Origin: Microcella daejeonensis
Lineage (GTDB): Bacteria; Actinomycetota; Actinomycetes; Actinomycetales; Microbacteriaceae
Direction: 5' to 3'
DNA: 64,000 bases
Assembly (NCBI RefSeq): GCF_026625045.1
Contig: NZ_CP113089.1
Location: 558,001-622,000, forward strand
In this document: positions 56,759 to 64,000 of the stretch, in pieces
Position numbering within the stretch: the first letter of the stretch is position 1
Layout of the letters: each line of letters starts with the position of its first letter
The notes under the pieces: model-generated
What the model saw: the letters and a program-made list of their open reading frames with translations, nothing else
Told to the model about the DNA's origin: nothing
Database searches by the model: none
Program-made: the position numbers and the translations under genes

Positions 56759-57913
56759 TCAGCGGCGCTCGCCCACGGCGAGCGCCGCCGCCTGGCGCGC
56801 GATCGAGAGCTCCTCGTTCGTGGGCACCACGAGCACGGCGACGCCCGCGCCCTCGGGCGAGATGGTGCGCGCCGTGCGGTCCTTCGCGCCGTTTCGCTCG
56901 GGGTCGACCCGCACGCCGAGGTGCTCGAGGCCCGCGAGCGCGCGCGACCGCAGCGGGGCGCTGTTCTCGCCGACGCCGGCCGTGAAGACCACGGCGTCGA
57001 GGCCGCCCAGCTGCGCGAGGTACGCCCCGACGTAGTGGCGGATGCGGTGCGCCCACACGTCGAGCGCGAGAGCGGCATCCGCATCGCCCTCATCGGCGGC
57101 CCTCGTGACGTCGCGCATGTCGGCGCTGCCGCTGAGACCCAGCAGACCGCTGCGCTTGTTGAGCAGGGTGTCGAGCTCGTCGACCGAGAGGCCAGCCTGC
57201 CGGTGCAGGTGCAGCAGCACGGCGGGGTCGAGATCGCCCGAGCGCGTGCCCATGACGAGGCCCTGCAGCGGGGTGAAGCCCATCGAGGTGTCGATCGAGC
57301 GCCCGCCGTCGATGGCGGCGACGGATGCTCCGTTGCCGAGATGCAGCACGATCAGCTTGAGCTGCTCGAGCGGCCGCCCGAGGTGCGCGGCGGCGCGCTC
57401 GGCGACGAAGGCGTGGCTCGTGCCGTGGAATCCGTAGCGGCGCACCCCGTGGGATCGGGCGAGCTCGCGGTCGATCGCGTAGGTGTAGGCCGCGGGCGCC
57501 ATGCTCTGGTGGAAGGCCGTGTCGAAGACGGCGACGTGCGGCACCCCGGGCAGCACGGCCATCGCCGCGCGGATGCCGGCGAGATTCGCCGGATTGTGCA
57601 GCGGCGCGAGCGTCGAGACCTGCTCGATCTGCGCGATGACCGCCTCGGTGACCGCGGTCGGGGCGGTGAACACCGAGCCGCCGTGCACCACGCGGTGGCC
57701 GACCGCGGTGAGGTCGGTCGCCGCATCGCCCAGCTCGGCGAGCACCCGGCGCATCCCGTCGACGTGATCGACCGCGCCGCCGCCGGGCTCGCCGATGCGC
57801 TCGACGAGGCCGCTGAGGATGGCCTGCTCCGTCTCGACGTCGACGAGTTGGTACTTGATCGAGCTCGAACCGGAGTTGACGACGAAGACGCGCGTGCCGG
57901 GGGTGCCGCTCAT
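56759..57913 (-). CDS. ackA: Acetate kinase
   Basis: Forms acetate and ATP from acetyl phosphate, or the reverse; 384 residues. N-terminal VFVVNSGSSSIKYQL, catalytic region VFDTAFHQSMAPAAYTY, RRYGFHGTSHAFVAERAA, and FTAGVGENSAPLRSRAL. Overlaps pta by four bases; together they run the acetate overflow/assimilation pathway. Confidence 0.96.
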   Translation of the reverse strand: MSGTPGTRVFVVNSGSSSIKYQLVDVETEQAILSGLVERIGEPGGGAVDHVDGMRRVLAELGDAATDLTAVGHRVVHGGSVFTAPTAVTEAVIAQIEQVSTLAPLHNPANLAGIRAAMAVLPGVPHVAVFDTAFHQSMAPAAYTYAIDRELARSHGVRRYGFHGTSHAFVAERAAAHLGRPLEQLKLIVLHLGNGASVAAIDGGRSIDTSMGFTPLQGLVMGTRSGDLDPAVLLHLHRQAGLSVDELDTLLNKRSGLLGLSGSADMRDVTRAADEGDADAALALDVWAHRIRHYVGAYLAQLGGLDAVVFTAGVGENSAPLRSRALAGLEHLGVRVDPERNGAKDRTARTISPEGAGVAVLVVPTNEELSIARQAAALAVGERR

Positions 57914-60069
57914 GCCGTGCCGCCGATCGTCGAGATGGGGGTCGTCGGCGGCGGCGGGGTGCGCTGCGCCTGGATGGCCGTGATGGCGACGGTGTTGACG
58001 ATGTCGCTGACGAGGGCTCCGCGGCTGAGGTCGTTGACCGGCTTGCGCAGGCCCTGCAGCACCGGGCCGATGGCGACGGCGCCCGCCGAGCGCTGCACCG
58101 CCTTGTAGGTGTTGTTGCCCGTGTTCAGGTCGGGGAACACGAAGACCGTCGCCCGGCCGGCGACCGGCGAATCGGGCATCTTCGTCTGCGCGACGCCGGG
58201 GTCGGCGGCGGCGTCGTACTGGATGGGCCCCTCGACGAGCAGATCGGGGCGGCGCTCGCGCACGAGCCGCGTCGCCTCGCGCACCTTCTCGACGTCGTCG
58301 CCCGAGCCCGACTCCCCCGTGGAGTACGACAGCATCGCGATGCGCGGCTCGATCGCGAACTGCTGCGCCGTGGCCGCCGAGCTGATGGCGATGTCGGCGA
58401 GCTGCGCCGCGGTCGGATCGGGGATGACGGCGCAGTCTCCGTAGACGAGCACGCGGTCGGCGAGCGCCATGAGGAACACGCTCGACACGACGCCGACGCC
58501 CGGATCGGTCTTGATGATCTCGAAGCTCGGGCGGATGGTGTGAGCCGTCGTGTGCGCGGCGCCCGAGACCATTCCGTCGGCGAGGCCGAGGTGCACCATC
58601 ATCGTGCCGAAGTAGCTGACGTCGGTGACGACGTCGCGCGCGATCTCGACCGTCGCGCCCTTGTGGGCCCGCAGCCGCGCGTACTCCTCGGCGAAGCGCT
58701 GGCGCAGCTGCTCGTCGAACGGGCTGACGATCTGCGCCTCGGCGAGATCGAGTCCGAGCTCGGCCGCGCGGGCGCGCACCTCGCCCTCGTCGCCGAGGAT
58801 GGTCAGGTCGCAGACGCGGCGCTGCAGCAGCGTGCTCGCGGCGCGCAGGATGCGGTCGTCGCCGCCCTCGGGCAGCACGATGCGCTTGCGGTCGCCGCGC
58901 GCGCGCTCGAGCAGCCCGTACTCGAACATCAGCGGCGTGATCGTCTCGGAGCGCGTGACGTCGAGCCGCTGCAGCAGGGCCGGCGCATCGACGTGCCGCT
59001 CGAAGAGGGCCAGCGCCGTGTCGTACTTGCGCTGCGAGTCGGCGGCGAGGCGCGCGCGGGTCTCGGTGATGCGCAGCACCGTGTCGTAGGTGCCGTAGTC
59101 GGTGCGCAGGATGGGCAGCGCCGGGTCGAGTCCCTCGACGAGGGTCTGCACCGAGGCGGGCGTCTCGAACCCGCCGTAGAGGATGATCGCCGCGATGCTG
59201 GGGAAGGTCTCGCTGGCGTGCGCCATGAGCACGGCGAGCAGCACCTCGGAGCGGTCTCCGGGGATGAGCACGACGGCCCCCTCGGTGAGCCGGGGCAGCA
59301 CGTTCTCCATGCTCATGCCGGCGACGACGACCCCGAGCACCTCGCGGCCCATCAGTTGCTCGTCGCCGCGCACGAAGCGGGCGTCGCAGGCCTCCATGAC
59401 GCTCGTGACGGTGGGGGCGATGAGGTAGCGGTCCTCCGGGATGCTCGCCGCGAGAGCATCCGGAGCCACGCTCTGCACGGCGGCGGTGATCGCGTCGAGG
59501 CGCTCGACGTCGGCGCGGTTGACGATGATGCCCAGCAGCTGGGCGTGGGCGTGCTCGAGCTCGGCCACGGCGACCTCGGCGACGCGACGCATGTCGTCGG
59601 GGCTGCGGGCGCCCGACTCGGCGAGCCCGCGGCCGCCCGAGCCGCCGGAGAGCCGGCCGCCGAGGACGAGGACGACGGGGGCGCCGAGGTTGGCCGCGAT
59701 GCGCGCGTTGAAGCTGAGCTCGGTGGGGCCGGAGACGTCGGTGTAGTCGCTGCCGACGATGACGACGGCGTCGCACTGCCGCTCGACGCTCTTGAAGCGC
59801 TCGACGATCGTGGCGAGCGCCGCCTCGGGATCGGCGTGCACCTCGTCGTAGCCGACGCCGATGCACTCGTCGTACTCGAGGTCGACGCCGTCGTGCGCGA
59901 GCATGAGGTCGAGCACGTAGTCGCGCTCGCTGCGATCGTGCGAGCGGGCGACCGGGCGGAACACCCCGACCCGCTCGATCTGGTGGGCGAGCGTATCGAG
60001 GATGCCCAGCGCGACCGTCGACTTGCCCGAGTTGCCTTCGGCCGATGTCAGGTAGATGCTCTTCGCCAC
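57910..60069 (-). CDS. pta: Phosphate acetyltransferase, long form
   Basis: Converts acetyl-CoA and phosphate to acetyl phosphate; 719 residues. The N-terminal part is P-loop-like (IYLTSAEGNSGKSTVALGIL), followed by a DRTGG domain (RGDEQLMGREVLGVVVAGMS). The C-terminal catalytic phosphotransacetylase domain has RIVLPEGGDDRILRA, LGLADGMVSGAAHTTAHT and FVFPDLNTGNNTYKAVQR. The long form is allosterically regulated in other bacteria. GTG start; first gene of pta-ackA. Confidence 0.96.
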   Translation of the reverse strand: MAKSIYLTSAEGNSGKSTVALGILDTLAHQIERVGVFRPVARSHDRSERDYVLDLMLAHDGVDLEYDECIGVGYDEVHADPEAALATIVERFKSVERQCDAVVIVGSDYTDVSGPTELSFNARIAANLGAPVVLVLGGRLSGGSGGRGLAESGARSPDDMRRVAEVAVAELEHAHAQLLGIIVNRADVERLDAITAAVQSVAPDALAASIPEDRYLIAPTVTSVMEACDARFVRGDEQLMGREVLGVVVAGMSMENVLPRLTEGAVVLIPGDRSEVLLAVLMAHASETFPSIAAIILYGGFETPASVQTLVEGLDPALPILRTDYGTYDTVLRITETRARLAADSQRKYDTALALFERHVDAPALLQRLDVTRSETITPLMFEYGLLERARGDRKRIVLPEGGDDRILRAASTLLQRRVCDLTILGDEGEVRARAAELGLDLAEAQIVSPFDEQLRQRFAEEYARLRAHKGATVEIARDVVTDVSYFGTMMVHLGLADGMVSGAAHTTAHTIRPSFEIIKTDPGVGVVSSVFLMALADRVLVYGDCAVIPDPTAAQLADIAISSAATAQQFAIEPRIAMLSYSTGESGSGDDVEKVREATRLVRERRPDLLVEGPIQYDAAADPGVAQTKMPDSPVAGRATVFVFPDLNTGNNTYKAVQRSAGAVAIGPVLQGLRKPVNDLSRGALVSDIVNTVAITAIQAQRTPPPPTTPISTIGGTA

Positions 60070-60120
60070 CCGCTCAGCGTAGGGGCGGGGCCTTGGGCCG
60101 CGGTGGGCGGATCCGCCGGA

Positions 60121-62415
60121 TCAGCCGCTGCGGGTCACGGCCGCGCGCACGGTGCGCAGCAGCGACTCGGTCGTGAACGGCTTCGCGAGGGTGTGGCGCA
60201 CGCCGTGCGCGGAGAGCTCGGCGAGGCCTCCGGCCCCCGGGAACCCGCTCGCCGCGATGACGGCGACGTGCGGGTAGCGCTCGGCGATGTGCGCTGCGAC
60301 GGCGGCGCCATCCATCATCGGCATGATCACGTCCGTGATCACGACCGCCATCTCCGCGGCGTGCCGCTCGAGCACCTCGACCGCCTCGAGGCCGTGAGCC
60401 GCCTCGACGACGCGGTAGCCGTGCGCTTCGAGCGCCTGGCGCATCAGATCGCGGATGCTCGCCTCGTCATCGACGACGAGCACGAGCTCGCCCGCGCCCC
60501 GCGCCACCGGATCCGTCGGCTCCTGCTGCGGAACCAGCACGGCCCCGTCCTGCGCCACCGGCAGCAGCACGATGAAGCGGGAACCCGCGCCCGGGGCGCT
60601 GTGGGCGGTGATGGCGCCGCCGTGGCTCTCGACGATGGCCTGGGTGTTCGCCAGGCCGAGTCCGGTGCCCCGCCCGAGCTGCTTCGTCGTGAAGAAGGGC
60701 TCGAAGATGCGGTCGAGCACCTCGCCCGTCATGCCCGTGCCCGTGTCGTCGACGGTGAGCACCGCGTACTCGCCCGGCGCGAGCCCCGTCGATGCGCGAC
60801 CGGACGCGATGACGGTCTGCCGGCCCGTCGAGATCGTGAGCTCCCCGCCCTCGGGCATTGAGTCGCGGGCATTGGCGACGAGGTTGAGCAGCACCTGCAG
60901 GATCTGCGTGCGGTCGCCGAGGATCGCCGGGAGCTCTCCGACGCGCTGGGTGACGGTGATCGACGGGGACATGGTCGGCAGGGTGATGCGGAACAGCTCG
61001 CGCACCACCTCGGCCAGGTCGACGAGCTCGCGCACGCCGTCGACGCCCCGGGCGAACGAGAGCACCTGATCGACCATGTCGGCGCCGCGGCGCACCGCGG
61101 CCTCCATGCCCTCCAGGAGCGCGAGCTGATCGGGGGCGGGCGACTGCGTCTTCAGCAGCTGCACCGACATGAGCAGCGGCGTGAGCACGTTGTTGAGGTC
61201 GTGCGCGATACCGCCGGCGAGCGTGCCGAGGCTCTCGGTGCGCTGCGCGCGGCTCAGCGCCTGCTGCTGGCGACGCAGCTCGGTGACGTCGGAGTTGACG
61301 ACGAAGATCTTCGCGGGCCGCCCCTCGGCGTCGAGCACGACCTGCCAGCGGCACTCGATGATGAGCGCGCGGCCGTCCTTCGTGCGCTGGGTCAGCTCGC
61401 CGAACCAGCGGCCGTCGCGCAGCAGCTCGGCACCCGGTCCCTCGAAATCGGCCGGATCGGCGTAGATGAGCTCGCGGATGTTGCGCCCCACGGCCTCCTC
61501 GCTCGACCAGCCGTAGAGCTGCTCCGCACCCTGGTTCCAGTAGAGGACGACGTTATCGAGATCCTCGATGAGCATGGCCTCGGTGGAGGCCTCGATGAGG
61601 GCCGCCTGCTCACGGGCGACCGCGGCGACGGCATCCATCTCGCGCTGCCGCTCGACCTCGTCGGTGACGTCGCGCGCGAAGACGGCGATGCCGTTCTCGA
61701 CCGGATGCACGGTGCCCTCGAGGGTGATGCCGTACTGCTCCACGCGCGCACGGGCGGTGCTGCTCGTGCGCTCGTTCATCGCGCGCTGCAGGCCGTTGGT
61801 GAACGGGCCGGCCGCGAGCTCGGGCACGATCGACCAGATCGGCTCGGAGTAGAGCCTCTCGGCGGGGAGATCGAGGAAAGCGAGCAGCGCCCGGTTCGCG
61901 AAGGTGATGCGCCAGTGCTCGTCGATGAAGAAGACGAAGTCGGGGATGTAGTCGAGGGTGCGCTGCAGGCTCTCCTGCGCCGCGATGCGGTTCTCCCGCT
62001 CGGTCACGATCTCGGTGATGTCGTAGATCGCCCCCTGCAGGCGGACCACTGCGCCGGCCTCGTCGAGGACGGGCACGCCGATGATGCGCACGCGGATCTC
62101 GCGGCCCTCACGATCGATGACGATCGACTCGAGGTCGGTCGTCACCTTCTCGACGATGTTGCGGTTCATCGCCGCCTCGATCAGGGAGCGCTGATCGTCG
62201 GGGTACATCCCGATGGCGACGTCGAGCGGCGGCGCCCCGCCCTCGGACTCGTACCCGAAGAGGGAGAAGAGCTCCGCTGTCCAGTACAGCTCGCCCGAGG
62301 GGATCTCGATCGACCAGCCGCCGAAGCGCGCGATGCGGCCGGCGAGGCGCACCAGATCGGCATCGTCAGCCGGGGTCGGCGCGATGCTGCGATCGTGCGG
62401 CGGTTCACTGGCCAC
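60121..62415 (-). CDS. PAS-domain hybrid sensor histidine kinase
   Basis: 764-residue soluble kinase. Three PAS domains at about residues 25-140, 150-260 and 270-390 (GWSIEIPSGELYWTAELFSLFG; YIPDFVFFIDEHWRITFAN; NVVLYWNQGAEQLYGWSSEE). Then HisKA with the phospho-His (LAGGIAHDLNNVLTPLL), an ATPase domain (NLVANARDSMPEGG; GTGLGLANTQAIVESHGG) and a C-terminal receiver with phospho-Asp (VVITDVIMPMMDG). No membrane segment and no regulator next door. This NtrB/proteobacterial-style layout is unusual among the actinobacterial genes here. A GTG start follows GAGAGG. Confidence 0.93.
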   Translation of the reverse strand: MASEPPHDRSIAPTPADDADLVRLAGRIARFGGWSIEIPSGELYWTAELFSLFGYESEGGAPPLDVAIGMYPDDQRSLIEAAMNRNIVEKVTTDLESIVIDREGREIRVRIIGVPVLDEAGAVVRLQGAIYDITEIVTERENRIAAQESLQRTLDYIPDFVFFIDEHWRITFANRALLAFLDLPAERLYSEPIWSIVPELAAGPFTNGLQRAMNERTSSTARARVEQYGITLEGTVHPVENGIAVFARDVTDEVERQREMDAVAAVAREQAALIEASTEAMLIEDLDNVVLYWNQGAEQLYGWSSEEAVGRNIRELIYADPADFEGPGAELLRDGRWFGELTQRTKDGRALIIECRWQVVLDAEGRPAKIFVVNSDVTELRRQQQALSRAQRTESLGTLAGGIAHDLNNVLTPLLMSVQLLKTQSPAPDQLALLEGMEAAVRRGADMVDQVLSFARGVDGVRELVDLAEVVRELFRITLPTMSPSITVTQRVGELPAILGDRTQILQVLLNLVANARDSMPEGGELTISTGRQTVIASGRASTGLAPGEYAVLTVDDTGTGMTGEVLDRIFEPFFTTKQLGRGTGLGLANTQAIVESHGGAITAHSAPGAGSRFIVLLPVAQDGAVLVPQQEPTDPVARGAGELVLVVDDEASIRDLMRQALEAHGYRVVEAAHGLEAVEVLERHAAEMAVVITDVIMPMMDGAAVAAHIAERYPHVAVIAASGFPGAGGLAELSAHGVRHTLAKPFTTESLLRTVRAAVTRSG

Positions 62416-62512
62416 GGACGGCCTCTCTCGGGAGCGTTCTTCACCTTAGGCCGGTGAGTGCCCGCACGTACAGAGACAGGGCCGGGGCGCGCCGGAGCAG
62501 GCGGCCGAGACG

Positions 62513-62607
62513 AAAAAGGACCCCTCGCGCACCCGCCAGAGCCCGGTTACCCTTGCTGCGTTTCCGCCCTGGGGGAGTTGGCCTGGATGGCGCCGCGCGA
62601 GGAGCCG
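62513..62607 (-). ncRNA. ffs: Signal recognition particle RNA (4.5S type)
   Basis: On the minus strand the conserved SRP loop reads GGCGGAAACGCAGCAAGG. The ends CTCCTCGCGC and GCGCGAGGGG pair, and a T-run (62517-62513) follows as terminator. TAAACT just upstream (62614-62619) is a plausible -10. Ends are approximate. Confidence 0.85.
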
Positions 62608-62667
62608 TGATCAGTTTACCGGTAGACTCGTCCCCGGTCGCACGCCCTCCGGCGCGGACGATCGCCA

Positions 62668-62755
62668 GGAGAATTCGCCTAGTGGCCTATGGCGCACGCT
62701 TGGAAAGCGTGTTGGGTGCAAGCCCTCGGGGGTTCGAATCCCCCATTCTCCGCCA
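62668..62755 (+). tRNA. tRNA-Ser (anticodon GGA)
   Basis: Acceptor GGAGAAT/ATTCTCC, anticodon stem CACGC/GCGTG with loop TTGGAAA, a long variable arm as expected for tRNA-Ser, T arm GGGGG-TTCGAAT-CCCCC. 3' CCA is encoded (62753-62755). Confidence 0.95.
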
Positions 62756-62779
62756 GAACCTCGACTCGACCGGCGTGCA

Positions 62780-64000
62780 CTAGCGCCGCTTGAGGGTGCC
62801 GAACACGCCGCGCAGCACCTCGCGCACGATCGTCTGGCCGGCGCGCGAGCCGAGCGCCCCGCCGAGCAGGTCGCCGATGCCGCCCGCGCCGCTGCCCGCC
62901 GTGCCGCCACCGCTCGAGCCGCCCGTGCGGCGGGTCGTCGTGCGCGTCGTCGTGCGGCCGCGGCGCTCGAGGTCGCGCAGCGTGCGCTCGTAGTCGGCCT
63001 GCGCCTTCGCCTGGCGCTTCGCCTCGGCGGTCGCCGCAGAGGCGGCCTCCTTCTCGAGCCGGGCGCGCTCCTTCGCCGCCTCCGCCTCGAGCTCGCGGGC
63101 CGCCTCGGCCTCGGCCGCCGCGTTCATGCGCGCCGCGAGAAGCTCCGAGGCCGACTCGCGGTCGACGGCGGTTCCGTACGCGGGCAGCAGGGGCGAGGCC
63201 GCGATGACCTGCGTGATGACGGGCTCGGGAGCAGCATCCATCGAGCCCTGCGGCGCCCGCAGCCGCGTCCACGCGACCGGCGACGGCGCGCCCTTCTCGT
63301 TCATGACCGTCACGATCGCCTCGCCGATGCCGAGCGTCGTCAGCACCTCGCCGAGGTCGTAGCCGCTCGACGGATAGGTGGAGACGGTGGCGCGCAGCGC
63401 CTTCGCGTCGTCGGGCGTGTGCGCGCGCAGCTGGTGCTGGATGCGCGAGCCGAGCTGGGCGAGCACGTCGGAGGGGACGTCCTTCGGGGTCTGCGTGACG
63501 AAGAAGATGCCGACGCCCTTCGAGCGGATGAGGCGCACCGTCTGCGTGATGGCGGCGAGGAAGTCCTTGCTCGCGTCGCGGAACAGCAGGTGGGCCTCGT
63601 CGAAGAAGAAGACGAGCTTCGGCTTGTCGAGGTCGCCGACCTCGGGCAGATCGTTGAACAGGTCGGCGAGCATCCACATCAAGAAGGTCGAGAACAGCGC
63701 GGGCCGGTCGGCCACGCCGGGAACCTCGAGCAGGCTCACGATGCCGCGCCCGTCGGGGGCGAGGCGCAGCACGTCGGCGGTGTCGAACTCGGGCTCGCCG
63801 AAGAAGACGTCGGCGCCCTGGGCCGCGAACGCGACCAGCTCGCGCAGGATCACGCCCGCCGTCGCCTTGGCGAGCCCACCGAGCTCGGCGAGCGCCGGCT
63901 TGCCCTCGTTGCTGATCAGGTACTGGATGACCGCCCGCAGATCGTCGAGGTCGACGAGCGCGAGCCCCTGCGTGTCGGCGTAGTGGAACACGAGGCCGAG
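62780..64000 (-). CDS. HerA-like ATPase, DUF853 family (5' partial)
   Basis: C-terminal part of a HerA/VirD4-type P-loop ATPase; the Walker A end lies beyond the window and the frame is open to base 64000. Seen: Walker B KLVFFFDEAHLLF, the sensor region GVGIFFVTQTPKDVPSDVLAQLG, and the DUF853 block HTPDDAKALRATVSTYP. A long Ala/Glu/Lys coiled-coil segment and a Gly/Ser/Thr-rich tail ending in LGSRAGQTIVREVLRGVFG follow. Stand-alone bacterial members have no settled function; they probably act on DNA or protein translocation. Confidence 0.88.
   Translation of the reverse strand, partial: LGLVFHYADTQGLALVDLDDLRAVIQYLISNEGKPALAELGGLAKATAGVILRELVAFAAQGADVFFGEPEFDTADVLRLAPDGRGIVSLLEVPGVADRPALFSTFLMWMLADLFNDLPEVGDLDKPKLVFFFDEAHLLFRDASKDFLAAITQTVRLIRSKGVGIFFVTQTPKDVPSDVLAQLGSRIQHQLRAHTPDDAKALRATVSTYPSSGYDLGEVLTTLGIGEAIVTVMNEKGAPSPVAWTRLRAPQGSMDAAPEPVITQVIAASPLLPAYGTAVDRESASELLAARMNAAAEAEAARELEAEAAKERARLEKEAASAATAEAKRQAKAQADYERTLRDLERRGRTTTRTTTRRTGGSSGGGTAGSGAGGIGDLLGGALGSRAGQTIVREVLRGVFGTLKRR

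Noticed and set aside
57914..59866. Upstream extension of the ackA frame to more than 1000 codons
   Set aside because: The extra part is antisense-like low-complexity Arg/His sequence in another frame of pta. ackA starts at 57913 with the ATGA overlap and the proper N-terminal motif.

Overview
The window is a 64 kb piece of a high-GC actinobacterial chromosome, most probably from the Microbacteriaceae. Family-level placement is inference. It rests on the gene families (CarD, SenX3-RegX3, a GlnR-like orphan regulator, SigK/RskA, DUF4032, FABP/nitrobindin next to YgfZ, dnaX-recR then lysC-asd), the short SRP RNA, and many promoters whose -10 box lies 6-7 bases before the start codon (leaderless mRNAs). 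Genes are dense. I see no phage, insertion sequence, integrase, rRNA operon or CRISPR array.

Layout. 1-7.2 kb: end of a sugar ABC ATPase, a DUF4032 kinase-like protein, then rlmB, cysS, ispDF and carD, and a lipoprotein. 7.3-11.2 kb: regX3-senX3 divergent from phoU, then a 2H-like protein and gpmA. 11.3-16.2 kb: a methyltransferase, a five-gene run (two small membrane proteins, nitrobindin-like FABP, YgfZ, FUSC exporter) and the GlnR-like regulator. 16.2-20.3 kb: an arsenic block with two ArsC genes, an ArsR-ArsC fusion, a MIP channel and an MFS transporter. 20.4-27.8 kb: phosphate genes ppk1, mutT1 and pstSCAB. 27.9-31.2 kb: an RskA/SigK ECF system with a membrane protein, a helical lipoprotein and a cupredoxin. 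31.5-35.3 kb: a conserved hypothetical, tRNA-Lys, an aldo/keto reductase, and a TetR/hydrolase pair. 35.4-39.7 kb: fruR-fruK-fruA-ptsH. 39.7-40.5 kb: a repeat-rich region without a gene. 40.5-44.7 kb: galM and a DeoR regulator divergent from galTK. 44.9-49.3 kb: small ORFs, mqo, a TauE/SafE permease and two SGNH hydrolases. 49.3-56 kb: asd and lysC, a TetR/SRPBCC pair, recR and dnaX. 56.1-60 kb: a NAD(P)-binding protein, ackA and pta. 60.1-64 kb: a hybrid sensor kinase, SRP RNA, tRNA-Ser and a HerA-like ATPase cut by the window edge.

The main theme is phosphate. SenX3-RegX3, PhoU, PPK1 and PstSCAB lie within about 20 kb, and I find 11-bp-periodic PHO-box-like direct repeats before phoU, ppk1 and pstS. 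The arsenic block sits directly before ppk1, which is sensible because arsenate enters through phosphate transporters. Its two divergent or tandem promoter regions share an identical-arm operator (ATAGA-N6-TCTAT). Several other regulator pairs carry readable palindromes: TetR/hydrolase, TetR/SRPBCC, DeoR/galTK and fruR.

I found no wholly new defence or mobile system. The most unusual items are the pumpless arsenic block with its ArsR-ArsC fusion, the repeat region at 39.8-40.35 kb, the long hairpin between pstS and pstC, and the SigK-linked lipoprotein/cupredoxin pair.
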